A stretch of 64,000 nt of DNA from Augochlora pura. Lineage: Eukaryota; Arthropoda; Insecta; Hymenoptera; Halictidae. The stretch covers positions 1,798,001 to 1,862,000 of the forward strand of contig NC_135780.1 in assembly GCF_028453695.1 (NCBI RefSeq). Reading direction: 5' to 3'. Of this stretch, positions 23,955-35,575 are shown in pieces. The translations under genes were made by a program, and so were the position numbers. Position 1 is the first letter of the stretch; each line of letters starts with the position of its first letter. Under the pieces are notes generated by a model that had not been told where the DNA came from, made no database searches, and saw only the letters and a program-made list of their open reading frames with translations.

Positions 23955-24867
23955 GTCCCAATAATTCTTAGGAATGCTTGGTATGAAAATTAGTTATCGG
24001 AATAACTTAAAACTTTTCACTATTCGATCTCTCAGTGGAAACTTTTATTAATTAAAGAAAGATATCAAATATCTCCCCTCCCTATGAGATGTCTTCGTTA
24101 ACTAGCACGATTCAACTCGGTAAACAAAATAATAATAAAAAAAGTCGCAACAAATTATCGCATGCCTTCACGATCAAATCATATATCACGTGGCAAATAA
24201 AAATCTGTTCGCTAGATTGATTTCTTATTCAAATTCGTGGAACGAACGAAACGCTAAGATAAAGCTAATTGTGTTAATTATATACGCTTTGATCGTGCAG
24301 TTAGTTATTGGGCCAACAAGATCATTATCCGTCGTCATTTTTCCATTGACCCTCTAGTCAACGAACTGGCACGGTTTTATTGTAACCGTGAACAACGCGC
24401 GAGTCGCGTTACAACGACGAGCCAATAATTTAAAACGTCCAATTCGAACGACCGCGCTGAGCAGCTTTGTTCTAGTCCATCGCTGCTTCATCTTCTCAAT
24501 GTTGTTAAATTGGCGTTAACGATTCATTAACGTTGTTCATTAGACGTGACGTCAGCGGAGTGGAATTTAGTATGGATTTACGTGCAGCGTCGGAGGCGCG
24601 TCGCTGTGCCAGTTTCGTGCAATAAGTAGACAAGACAATGGCAGGATCGATCCTAGAGCGCCGCCTGATTCGCGTAACGTTGCTCGGCTAATCGGTCTCG
24701 GGTGTCCGCGGAATCGGCGATCAACGTTGCCNNNNNNNNNNNNNNNNNNNNNNNNNNNNNNNNNNNNNNNNNNNNNNNNNNNNNNNNNNNNNNNNNNNNN
24801 NNNNNNNNNNNNNNNNNNNNNNNNNNNNNNNGCGATTTGCTTTGCGAGATGAAACTGATGATAGTAA
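23955..24867. other. non-coding DNA with an assembly gap
   Basis: Moderately AT-rich sequence without recognisable genes. A run of exactly 100 N lies at 24732-24831. Confidence 0.6.
24732..24831. other. assembly gap (100 N)
   Basis: Placeholder gap of probably unknown true size. Confidence 0.95.
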
Positions 24868-25154
24868 TTAACCTTTTAGATACTACGCGCCACTATAGTG
24901 GCTTTCACGGATATCATTTTTCAGTATTATATTATTAGTTATTAAAGTGAATTGTTATAGTTAAAGTATGTGTAATATATATTTTTAAAAAATTATGATT
25001 TAATCATCAAATACTTCATTTGAATGTTCTCGTGTACAAAACGGAATTGCCCGTCACACTTTGTAGAGTTATATCAATTATACGTTGTTCACGTCAGACC
25101 CTGCCGTCCAGGGAAATAGCCACGCGCAGCATTCAGCCGTATCTAAAAGGTTAA
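24868..25154. mobile_element. TTAA-MITE family F, copy 1
   Basis: TTAACCTTTTAGATACTACG to GCCGTATCTAAAAGGTTAA. The palindrome GCCACTATAGTGGC lies at 24889-24902. It is 287 bp, with an AT-rich interior. Confidence 0.88.
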
Positions 25155-25723
25155 AAAGAAATGCCGCTTCGGGCAAACGTACGAAATCAAAAGTAGTTAA
25201 TAGTGTATATAAGTAAAAGGCTTTTCAAAAGTAGTTGCACAAAATGACCTGCGTTGCTTTGTACGTGCCGTTTATTTTCGCTCGAAAGTGGAAACACGTA
25301 ATTTTCATATCTCCAGATTAGTTGACCTGCGAGTATTGAGATTATAAATTCATTATATTTAATTATAACAATAATTAACAATTTAATTATAATTCATTCA
25401 ATATATGGGCCATTTATTTTGAAAATGACCTAAGACCGCTTGTTACATTTTGTTGTGGACTGCTGTAACGTGTGTATTATGCACTTAATAATCGCTATTA
25501 TTTTAATAGAATCTGTAAAATGTCCTTTACATGAACGTAAGCAGTCTGACATATTGATATTGTGTACATATACTTCTTCATTTCTATTTTTGAAACGCGA
25601 ACCCTTAGATATTTCAATTTCAATATAAATGGACATAGCTCGCTTCCAAAATAGACAGCTGATACGTACATATCGCAATAAAAACGGATAATGGTCAGAA
25701 TAAATACATGCCCGTTATTCTTT
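25155..25723. other. AT-rich non-coding DNA
   Basis: No gene or repeat recognised. Frames on both strands are short and lack bias. Confidence 0.6.
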
Positions 25724-26010
25724 TTAACACGTTCCGTGCCAAGCCACTTTTGCCTGACTTGTCGTTCAGGCCATTTGATATTTTGACTAAAGGTTGATAT
25801 ATTAAATGTAATTATTAATTATTTTATATATAACAAATAAATAAACTTATGTGTTTTTTTTTCTATACTGCATTTTGTATAATGCATCATCTTTTTGATT
25901 GAAATATATTTTGCAGAATTACATGTGTCGTAAAATATATGTTTTCAGCGCATTAAATAAATATGACTGCGTGTACTCACCGGTGGTACACGTGGCACGG
26001 AACGTGTTAA
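25724..26010. mobile_element. TTAA-MITE family D, copy 1
   Basis: A perfect 14-bp terminal repeat CACGTTCCGTGCCA lies inside TTAA borders, so it does not begin with CCC. Inner hairpins are CCTGACTTGTCGTTCAGG on the left and GTGTACTCACCGGTGGTAC on the right. It is 287 bp. Confidence 0.9.
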
Positions 26011-26839
26011 CTGCACTCTGTGTTTCTGTAAACACAGTATAACGATGTCCTCAAATTCGTATTCGCTATACATTAGACGAGCTTGACGTTTTAAAAAATC
26101 CTCGGGGAACAGCAAGACAGCAAGCAGGATCTTGATACAATCACATTTGCAACAAGCACTCTAATTCGCCAATAATCGTCCATGGAAATGAATCTCAAGG
26201 ATCGGAGAAGCACCGTTCCAAGTTGGTGCAAGCAACGTCGATGTTGACGGTAATTCGAGGACACCCGGTATGCGAAGGAAACGGACGCGAGACCGCGACG
26301 CGGCGCGAGGCCAGCTGGCCGCGGGAAAGCGTGCCCCTGGGAGCGCAGGATCAATTCCGCGATCGATTGGAAAAGTTCGGTGGAAGAGGAGCGGTAATCA
26401 AACTTGAGCCATCTCGAGCCCTCCCCTCCCCTCCCCCCTCCCCCCCAAACCCCCACGACTTTCCTCGCCGGTTCGCGACGGGTTTTCACTTAATTACTTT
26501 CCCGGAGCCGGCTGTCGCCGGGTATCATCCCGTCCCGTCCGTTCCGTTCCGTTTTGTCCCGTCCCGGACCAAGTTTCCCGGCGAGCGGAAGCCCGAGGCC
26601 GCGGATAATCGCGGCGAGGACGCTTTGCGTCCTCGCCGCAGTGCCAACTCTCGCGGAGCGATCGACGACCGATACGGATACGTCCCGACGGTGCGAAACG
26701 GGTCGCCTGACCCGAATCACCTCGTTGATTAGCCTCGACCGGGGTTATAATTACCAGGGCCCGACCCGGCCCGAGAAGCTTCGACAGCTCTCCGTCGGGC
26801 AAAGTGGTTGCTCGGTTTGGTCGCGACGTGTCGCAGATA
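26011..26839. other. GC-rich non-coding DNA
   Basis: A C-rich tract lies near 26420-26450. The inverted pair GCGGCGAGGACG and CGTCCTCGCCGC is close together near 26610-26640 and would form a hairpin. No gene was recognised. Confidence 0.55.
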
Positions 26840-27025
26840 CTAGGTTGGGGAAAAAGAAATCCATTTATTTTTTCGGTAGACGGCTGTAGCGATCGATATC
26901 TGTTAAAGTATCGATCAAACAATTTCAGATTTATGCTCGTTGGAAAAGGTGACATTTCGCAATACAAAAATTCTTTTTCTGTTTTTTGTTTGGTACATTC
27001 AGTTGCGAACTACAGGGTGGTAAAA

Positions 27026-28282
27026 GTGGAAGTCAACATAGACAAAATTCGGTACATTTTACAATTTTTCTTTGATAAAGGTGAAAATGCAAGCCAAGCG
27101 GCTGAAATTGTGAATGGTGTTCATGGCCCCGATACTGTAACAGCCAATTACGCGTAATTTTGATTTCGTCGATTCCGTTTAGGTATTTTTGATGTTAAAG
27201 ATGCGCTTCGTAGAAGTAGGCCTGTCGTAGAAAATCTTGACAAAATCACAGAAATAGTCAAAGTTGACCGGCGTGTTAGCAGTCGTAGCATCGCCCAGGA
27301 GCTAAAGATCGACCATGAAACGGTTTTATACCATTTGGACAAAGCTGGATTTAAAAAGAAGCTCGACGTTTGGGTGCCACATCAATTAACACAAAAAACC
27401 ATGATGGTTCGAATTTCCATCTGTGATGACTTGACCAAACGGAATGAGATCGACCCATTCCTTAAACGCATGGTAACTGGGGATGAGAAATGGATCACAT
27501 AGGACAACATTGTGCGAGAACGTTCATAGTCAAAGCCTGGTGAAGCAAGTCAGACAGTGGCAAAACCAGGACTAACAGCCAAGAAGATTCTGCTGTGTAT
27601 TTCGTGGAACTGGAAAGGAATCATTTATTACAAGTAGTTTCCATATGGTCAAACACTAAATCCGGATCTCTACTGTCAACAACTGGACCGTTTGAAGCCA
27701 GCGATTGACCAGAAACGGCCAGAATTTTCCAACAGGAGAGGTGTTGTGCTCCATTAGCACAACACCAGACCACAGACGTCTATAGTGACTCGTCAGAAAA
27801 TTCAAGAGCTTGACGTTTCGATGCATCCACCATATAGACCAGACCTGGCACCAAGCGATTACCATGTTTATCTTGCATTGCAAAACTTCCTTAACCCTTT
27901 CGCTACGGCAGTCCGTTCCGCGGGAGTTGCGCCGCTGAACGAGGCAACGCGCCGCGCATGATGCGCATGGTGCGCGTCGGCAGTCTTCGATGTTCGCACT
28001 TACGTCTTTAACCCTTTCGCGCCGAGCGCCGCATATACGCGGCATCCACTCGACGGATATATCCGTCGTTCGGCTCTGCGAGTTTCCACGTGGATGACGG
28101 ATATATCCGTCGTTCGGAGCGAAAGGGTTAATGATAAGAAATTGGCATCGAGGAAAGATTGTGAAAGTGGATTACAAAAGTTTTTCGCTAATAGGGGGCA
28201 AGACATCTACGAGAGAGGCATTATGGAGGTACCTTTAAAATGGCAACAAATTGTAGAACAAAACGTTACATATTTGACCTAA
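27026..28282 (+). pseudogene. mariner transposase, broken
   Basis: This is a DDD-type mariner transposase that once cut and pasted the element at TA sites. Visible blocks in order are IDKIRYILQFFFDKGENAS (helix-turn-helix region), VSSRSIAQELKIDH, WVPHQLTQKTMM, RMVTGDEKWIT (first catalytic aspartate), YGQTLNPDLYCQQLDRLKP, MHPPYRPDLAPSDYH (third aspartate) and, after the insertion, IMEVPLKWQQIVEQN followed by TAA. The start codon appears as GTG at 27026. The frame is broken by a stop after TANYA, a frameshift near 27160, further in-frame stops near 27500 and 27630, and the MITE insertion at 27891. It cannot make an active protein. Confidence 0.92.
27891..28131. mobile_element. TTAA-MITE block (family M) inserted in the mariner
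   Basis: The block begins TTAACCCTTTCGCTACGGCAG and ends GAGCGAAAGGGTTAA, splitting the mariner transposase between LALQNFL and NDKKLASRKDC. It holds two units. One is one-sided (27891-28011). The other is complete (28008-28131), with ends CCCTTTCGCGCCGAGCG and CGGAGCGAAAGGG and two copies of the palindrome GACGGATATATCCGTC at 28052-28067 and 28096-28111. The TTAA borders fit piggyBac-type insertion. Confidence 0.8.
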
Positions 28283-28359
28283 ATCAGACATTCGGGAACA
28301 TGTTAAATAAAGTCTTGAAGTTCACGTAAAAATAATGAATTTCTTTCTCCTCAACCTAA

Positions 28360-30456
28360 TATTCGCGCCACCGAACTCCAGTTCGCAAGGGTTGCCAGTG
28401 CGATTTCAGTGTTTGTCGTTGTGGAGGGGATGCTAATTGCTGCACCTCGTTATCCTCTCCATCGTTGGAAGCTCTCTGAGATCGCACCGAACATTGCAAC
28501 ATTGTTCGCGACTAACTCTAGAGAGACTGAGTCGGGTCTAGATGTTAACCAAAACAGTACCCACGCATCTTCGCAGTTCTATAGTCTAGTAATAGAGACT
28601 GCGGATCTTGTTTTATGAGGAAAATAAGTAGTTGCAATTTGAAATACTGGTGTTACTGTTTTTGTACCGATATTTCAGTATTCCATTCAGGTTGGAATTA
28701 TTAAAGATTAAACTGGTGGGGGCTCTTGTTATATAAAGTGCTCAACGCACACGAAGGCGTGTTCTACGTGAAGAAGACTAAACTGTAACGTAATAGAAAA
28801 TCACAAAATGCTTCGTTAACTCGCCTTTGTTGACGAGTTGTTGAATTTATCGTTCACTTCAAATAGTTGCGATTTCGTGGACTCCCTTCGTTGATTTTTG
28901 TAATTGATTCGTCTCTTGTGCATTAGCCTTATCGTATCTCCTACATTTCTTATTTTTGTCACAACTTCTAAACGTAGCGTTTATGGACTTTCTGTTATAT
29001 AGCATATTAGTCTTATTTTGTCATATAAAACACCCTCGCGAATATTATAAAGAAACATACGGGAGATCCTGTATGTAACCAGACATTTATAAAACACGTT
29101 ATAATGCCAATGAGTATGAAACGATTAAAAAATAATTCTACTTAAAATAAAAAAACAGAAAATCGGAATAAACAACCGGTTTCTATAAGGATTATAAAGG
29201 TACAACCAAAAAATTGCCGATATAATACCCGCATTTGTCTTTTCGATACGAATCCCCAATGGGAACACAGCGTCGGATTGCCTCGGCCTTATAGCGCTAC
29301 CAAGTCCCGGCTCTCCCGGAGACACCCTGTATAGCGAGACGGTGTATCGATGTCCCCGCGGATACAGTAATTGGTTGGCTTTGACTGGATGCCGGTGAAT
29401 CGTTGGCTCTCGAGCGTCATCTTCAAAGTCGGCCGACCACGAACGGAAAGGGAATTGGATCTTTCACCTTGTTAACTTCAAGAACGTCATCCGGAGTAGT
29501 CCGGCGTAAGCTCTAGAGCTCAAGGATCCGCCCCGGCCCGGTGTCCCCGTCCCCTCGGTTTCTTCCGTTCGTTTCCGAACACGCGACACACGCGCGCGCG
29601 CGTGCCAGGGTATCGCGACAAAACGAATCCCGTGTCTCCGCGGGAACGGGGCCCGGGAGGAATAAGGGTCAATAAAAGTGAAACGTCCGCGTGACGGATG
29701 AAACGGTTCAACAATGAATACGAAAAATACCGTCGCGGCGCACGCTCTTCAAACTCCGATCCCTGGCTTCGCGCGCCTCGGACTTCATTGATCGGCCTTC
29801 ATTCACCGGTTCTTTTTTTCATGCGCTACACGCACAACCGTCGCGAACTCTTGACACGCGGCTCCTATAATCAGAGTAATTGCTCGCAGCGTTCTCTCGA
29901 TTGAAGTCTCAAGATTGTGTCAATTAACTCCTCCTCCCTCCCTCCCTCCCTCCCTGCATTAGGTCTCCATTTTCTCGGCTCTATTCGCCCCTAGCGATCG
30001 GCACGAAATTAATAGAGATTAATAGGATGGAAAGATTGGCAGCACGGTTTCCGAATTCCTTCTGTTGAAGAGGGACGTGGCAAAGGTCCAGGAAAATTCG
30101 GAAGTTGCTACGCTTCGTTATCGCTGGATGGTCTACTTATGCTTCCTTTCCACCTGCATTGGACCACTTGCAATCGCGACTATAAAATACCTTGCGAACG
30201 GCTGAAATGGCTCTCTTCATCGTCGGTAGTTTCCAAAGAAGAGAGAGAGAGAGAGTCGTTTGTCATCCCCGTCGAACCATCCTAAACACTAAACCTAACG
30301 AGTGAGCTGTCATGGCTGAATTCAAATTTTCGGATTTAAAGTTGTTGGAATTATATTGATCTTTCATGGAAAAATTTATTGAATAAATTACTTAATCCGA
30401 GAGTGGGTAAATAAATAGTCTTTTTATCGTTATGAAGCAACGCACGCTGGTTACAT
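28360..30456. other. mixed non-coding DNA
   Basis: A CCCT-rich tract (CTCCCTCCCTCCCTCCC) lies at about 29932-29955, a GA run near 30240-30255 and a CG run at 29592-29602. No supportable gene. Confidence 0.55.
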
Positions 30457-30742
30457 TTAACCAGTTAACTGTGCCGATCCCTTATGCTATGACGCGATAA
30501 TTAAGCTATGAATCGAACTCAAATTATTTATAATTTTCATTTGTTAGTTTAATTTCTTGACCTCTAAAAATTTTAAACAGATTGAAATTTACGGCTATAA
30601 TTTAGTTTTCGCCAGAATTAAAATTTAAATATGAAATTGTAACAAAATTTTATGCATGACAGATATAATCCTCGCAACACAATATTCTATCGCATTTTCA
30701 TGACGGATATAGTCGTCAAACATACAATACTTAACCGGTTAA
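30457..30742. mobile_element. TTAA element family R
   Basis: Left TTAACCAGTTAACTGTGCCG and right TACTTAACCGGTTAA are inverted at their outer bases. TGACGGATATAGTCGTCA (30701-30718) is the inner palindrome. It is 286 bp. The terminal match is short, so this is less certain than other families. Confidence 0.55.
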
Positions 30743-32333
30743 GGGTCGATAGGTTTAGCGTTAAGAGAAACGGAATCGACCGTGAAACAAACCTGCGCGT
30801 TCGGTAATCGAAAATCCATTCGACGTCCAAGAGGAGAATAAATTCTTTGTCCTTGTCGGACAATAATTATCGTATTGTCAATGGTTGATCATAAAGCGGC
30901 AACGCGATAAACCCTAAATTATCGCGCAGCCAAATTCGGCGCCGCGTCCCCGCAGCACGTGCGGCACTTTGAAAACCCACCTCTACAACGAGGAGGTCCA
31001 ATTCTTCATCCCCATCGAACAATTATCGGATCGGCGTTGGACAACGACGAGGCAGCAGACAGCGAGCAACAGACCCAAAGTCAGGCTGCAATTAAATGCA
31101 ACAACACGGTTCGCGCTGCGCCCGGGAACGGTCTAAAAATGCCTCTCCTCCGAGAAGAGGGTGGTTTCCCCGGTCGGGCTTAAGCGGCTCCGAGTAGAAA
31201 TACGATTTCGCATAAAGATCCGCAGTCTAATTACCGGCTTCTTCCTCTTCTTCTCCCTACCCTTATCAAGCGATAATTATCGAATAAAGAACGAGAAGGG
31301 AGGACGGGACGAGCCGCGAGGGGCGGTGAGTGGCGAGTGCCGAGTGCCGAGGGGTTACGAGAGGCGGGGGTGGCCGCGAGAGGGTGGAAAATGAAGCGAG
31401 ACGAGAAGAACGAGGCGGGGTGGCGGCCCATTCCGCGGCGAGGCGAGGCGAGGCGAGGCGACGCGAGGCGCTGCGAGGCACTGCGGGACGGCAACGGGGG
31501 TAGGTCGGCGGTGCGTTTTCTCGGTGCTCGCGCCTCGGAAACAAAACACTGATAAAGTTAAGGGGCGGGTCGGAGGGGAGGTTTGACGCGGCCGAGGGTA
31601 GGGGGTTGTCGAGGGTAGGAGAGGGTGAGGAGGGCAGGAAGGGAGGGGGCCTTGATCGCGGCGCGGCGCGGCGCGGCGGCATGCGGCAGGCACCCAGGCC
31701 GGGAACGAAACGAACGGACGAGCAGGGCAAACGAGGGTGCGGGGCTGGAACTGGCCGCTTGCTCGCTTGCTCGCTCGCTCGCTCGCTCGGCAGGGTGGAT
31801 CGATGCCCCAGCGGCTCGGCTCGGCTCCGCGTCGCGTCGAGTCGAGTCGAGTCGAGTCGCGCCGCGTGCGCGCAAAAGCCTCTGCACGTGTGCCCGTTTG
31901 CACGTGTGCGTCACACCTGTGTACACGTGGACGAGCGAGCCGTGCCGAGCCGAGCCGTGCCAAGCGTTAATCGCCGATTCGTCCAGCGGGATTTTTCTTC
32001 GCAGCACGCAGAACCGCGTGATCGATCGTCCCGCGGATGTTTTCAAGACCACCACCCTCTTTGTACCTTCCCGCTTAGCGTCGTCCTTGTTGTCACTCTC
32101 ATTCTTTCCAACGCGTTTCAATCCTTCGGAAAATCTCGACGCACGAGCCAGTCTGTTATTTACTTCTTATTTTTCCTACCACCCTTGAGGCCGTATACTC
32201 GATTCTTCTTTCGCCTGTGAAGCGATACGCAAGAATCTTCTCTCGCTTCGCAAGCAGATCGATTTCTCTATCGTCTTTTGCAATAGCACAAGATCATTAT
32301 TGTTCACCAACTTCAAAACTTTATCTTTGCGCG
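30743..32333. other. GC-rich island without a supportable gene
   Basis: Very CG-rich between about 31300 and 31980, with simple arrays GGCGA (31437-31460), GCTCGCTCGC (31760-31790) and GAGTC (31835-31860). Many long frames overlap on both strands, so none is credible alone. It could be a CpG-rich promoter region, but no start signal is visible. Confidence 0.5.
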
Positions 32334-32581
32334 TTAACCTTTTAGATACTACGCGCCACTATAGTGGCTTTCGCGAATGGCTCGTGCTTTACTCAATTGT
32401 TTTATTATTTATTAAAGCAAACAATTAAAGTGGAAGTGTGTATATACAATATATTAAGAAAAGAATATATGTTATTAGTACTATATATAGATATCCGGAA
32501 AAAATATATATTAAGAGAAAATCGTAATTTAGTTACGAAAAACTTTATTTGGGCAAAATCCTGCCGTACCTAAAAGGTTAA
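32334..32581. mobile_element. TTAA-MITE family F, copy 2
   Basis: TTAACCTTTTAGATACTACG to CTGCCGTACCTAAAAGGTTAA, with GCCACTATAGTGGC at 32355-32368. It is 248 bp. Confidence 0.9.
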
Positions 32582-32742
32582 TTTAACAAATCGCAACGAA
32601 AGTGACAGATGAGCGAAGAGCTTGACACCGAGATACGCAAGAGGTCGCCATTTTTCTGACGTCTTTGGTCAAGTTGCAATCATTCCATATAAATTCTAAT
32701 TCCTCGTCGGTCATACGTAATTATCAACTATCAATTCTGAAA

Positions 32743-32990
32743 TAAACCCTTTACACTCGGAGCCATTTTAACTGTAAATTCGAGATAATATTTCTGGTTC
32801 GTTTTATTTCCATTCTATTTAACAAAATCAATTTTTATGCGTACAAAATTTATTCTTGTGACTCCTACCAACAGTTTTACTACTTGACAATTTTTTAAAT
32901 CTAAACCTTTTTGTTGCAAAAATTATTTTGAAATAAAATAGAATCATTTTTGTGGTGCCTTAGAGTCACCACTCGAGTGCAAAGGGTTAA
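32743..32990 (-). mobile_element. TTAA-MITE family A, copy 4
   Basis: Left CCCTTTACACTCGGAGCC, right CACTCGAGTGCAAAGGGTTAA. The left border is TAAA. The hairpin GTGGTGCCTTAGAGTCACC is at the right. It is 248 bp. Confidence 0.88.
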
Positions 32991-34394
32991 TAAAAGGATT
33001 GACTATGGTCTCAACAAAGACAATAATGTAAAAATGAAAAATAATCGTAAAAATTTGAATGGATTTAGCCGCGTGTACGTGTCTCAATGTTTAACAGAAT
33101 TCGTCTTCACCCCTATCGGACGATCCACAGCGTTAGTCGGCGATGCTACGAATCGAATCGACTCGGAAAACATCAAATTGCCTTTGAGAGTAATCCAGCA
33201 GCAAAAAGAAACGTAGAATGGAACTAGGCCGTTCGCGAAACCACGGTCTCCGACGCTCGCTTTGCCGGTTCAGTTCTCGTCACTATAGTTGCGCACACGG
33301 CCGGCTAAAAGTGAGAGTAACGGCGCGGCGTAAGGCGTAAGGGAATTGTCCTCCGGCGGCTGAGCAATTTCGTCCGAGACAGTATTTTCCCCTTTGGTCG
33401 TGAGCCGCGCGAGTCGCGCGAGACGGAGGAAAGGGGACCGAGCCGCCGCGGTCCGCTCGCAGCGGCGGCGGCAAAAGCTGCCGGGAAGTTTGCAAACAGC
33501 AGTTACTCGCAATTAGAATGGCGAGGGAACGGCGTCGTTTTCCCTTTGAGCATCGTCGGCATTCGGAATCGAGCCATTCTGGCGGCCGTTGAATCGCGAT
33601 GCTCAATTTGCCGGGGAACTTTCGCTCTCGGAGCTCCGCGGCCTGCCCTTGTTCGGAGACGCGCGCGCGCGCTCGCGAGCGGACCTCGCGAGTCGTTGAA
33701 AGCCTCCTGTGATCCGCAGGCCCTCGAAACTGTGTACGCGATCAGTAGGAATTATATTCAAGGGTAAATCCCACGAGACCCCGTGGTAATAATAAAACAA
33801 CAAATAAAGCAACTTCGATTAACAATAACAGTAATAGTTTATTATCAATAATCCGCAATCCGGATCTCCGGGATTCTTAATTAGACATTCTACAGATTTC
33901 AAAAAACTGACTACCCTAAATCGTTACCTAAATCTACCCTAACTCATCGCTAGTTCTCCCCCATCTTCAATATGGTTCTCGAATATGGAATCCTCACCAA
34001 CAAATTTTTAAGATTCGCTTCATTTAAAATTGGTACACCCATACCTTATTATTCACACCATTATGAACTTATCCTTAATACCATGAAAATGAATACACTA
34101 AAACAAAGAAAAACTTTGGCAGACATTCTTGTCATTTTTAAAATTATTGACCAAATAATCGATTCATTCTAGAACTAATAAAACTAGAGTTTCCTGCTAA
34201 AGCAATACGGTCAAAAGAATTATTTCACGTAGATTACTTTACAACCAATTTGGGATCTCAGAATTGTATAACCAGAGCATGAAGAACAGCAAATCAATTC
34301 ACTACAAAAATCGACTTCTTTGGCAATTCATATTTAATACAATTTCAACAGAAACGATTTAAAAATTTTCTAGTTGCTACCGAAAAACCGGTGT
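32991..34394. other. mixed non-coding DNA
   Basis: GC-rich from about 33230 to 33770, then AT-rich. The region near 33800-33960 has the look of a decayed repeat but I could not identify it. No gene was recognised. Confidence 0.5.
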
Positions 34395-34634
34395 TTAACA
34401 CTAGATTGCCTAAGCAAGTCATTTTGACTGCTTTTCAATTTCAATTAGAAAAATAATTATGTAAATAATGACACAGCTTCTTATAATTTTGTGAATTTTT
34501 CTACACCATACAAATGCGTTTATTAATCATTGTTGTTGCCCCCCTCCTCCTTCATTTCCGGTATATATATATATATATGTGTGTTATATCTATATTGCCG
34601 AAAAGCAGTCATTTTCCCGTCTTTCTAGTGTTAA
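34395..34634. mobile_element. TTAA-MITE family Q
   Basis: Ends are TTAACACTAGATTGCC and GTCTTTCTAGTGTTAA. Inside are GAAAAGCAGTCATTTT on the right and its near complement on the left, and AGTCATTTTGACT forms a hairpin. It is 240 bp. Confidence 0.75.
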
Positions 34635-35214
34635 ACCTGTGAATACCGATATTACGAAATTGTGAAATGGCTCGAAATACTGGTATTCGGTATCCCGGTA
34701 TTGCAATCCCTACTCGGGTTACTCGAAGCTGTCCAAACACTCTGTCGCCATGTGTCCCATTCATTAGCATTTTATGGCACTTGACCATGCATACCCGGAA
34801 AAAAACTCCTGCAGTATTGTCGTTTCTTTCGGAGGTGTTGGAATTCTTGGCCGTTTGTTAATTGCTCGGTGATATCAACGGGAGCGATCCCAGATTAGCC
34901 GGGCGCATTTTAATTGAATTTCGCTCGAGCTGATGAGCCGGGGATTCCGCGCCGCGACGCACAGTGCTCCTGCGAAATGGCGATACGTGGCCAAAATTAT
35001 TTAACCGTTTCTTTTTCAAGGCTCAAGATTATAGTATAGATTAGAGATTGATATATAGATTATAAATCGTTCAATACGCTTCGACAGCAGCTGGAATATT
35101 ATCGTGTCAGAAATACGTAATAACGCCTTGCACTTCGATTCCTTTCGCATTGAATCGATTAGGACTTATTCGTCGTTAATATTACGTGAAATAAAATTCC
35201 TATTGGCCAATTCT

Positions 35215-35575
35215 GGACGCTTCTCGTCGATCGCCTGCTTCAATTTGGTCAATTGTTAACAGTATATGTCCGAATCGAGTGATTGGCCCGATGGGAGCAG
35301 CTCATAGTGGAAGATTCCTTTCCAATTCCACCAAACACACAGTAAAACCTTCTTGATCGTTAATCTGGGCTTGGCGATCGTTCGTACCGGCTCACCGCGC
35401 TTGGATCACGATCTTTTTCGCTTGTTGTTCCCATATGTGACCCATTTTTCATCCCCAGTCACCATCCGCTCCAAAAACGAGTCAATTTCGTTACGCTTCA
35501 GCAATGAATCACAGGCATTAATTCTCACCAAAAGGTTCTTTTGCATCAATTCGTATGGCACCCATTCATCAATAT
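35215..35575 (-). pseudogene. mariner transposase fragment
   Basis: On the minus strand this reads EWVPYELMQKNLLVRINACD, SLLKRNEIDSFLERMVTGDE, KWVTYGNNKRKRS, then, after an in-frame stop, KRGEPVRTIAKPRLT and KKVLLCVWWNWKGIFHYEL. The TGDEKW motif holds the first catalytic aspartate of mariner transposases. Neither the N-terminal DNA-binding part nor the C-terminal end is present, and several stops break the frame. It belongs to a different mariner lineage from the copy at 26840 (different residues in the shared blocks). A B-type MITE start (CCTTGCACTTCGATTCC near 35126) lies beside it. Confidence 0.85.

Larger units (their letters stand above)
26840..28359 (+). mobile_element. mariner element with both ends, interrupted by MITEs
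   Basis: The left end CTAGGTTGGGGAAAAAG follows a TA at 26838-26839. The right end CTCCTCAACCTAA precedes TA at 28360-28361, so both terminal inverted repeats and the TA target duplication are visible. After removing the inserted block 27895-28131, the element is 1,283 bp, the normal size of a mariner. It is a Hymenoptera-type mariner carrying a decayed transposase. A 152-bp copy of its left end occurs at 18296. Confidence 0.93.

Noticed and set aside
28080..28282. 62-codon frame ending IMEVPLKWQQIVEQN as a separate gene
   Set aside because: It is the displaced C-terminal end of the mariner transposase plus MITE sequence.
29040..29340. Possible transposon tip (ACACCCTGTATA near 29325)
   Set aside because: Only a short resemblance to common insect repeat tips; no convincing inverted partner.
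31161..32220. Several 150-205-codon frames on both strands
   Set aside because: All overlap in a CpG-rich, repeat-containing island. They are serine/arginine/proline-rich and mutually exclusive, so none is credible.
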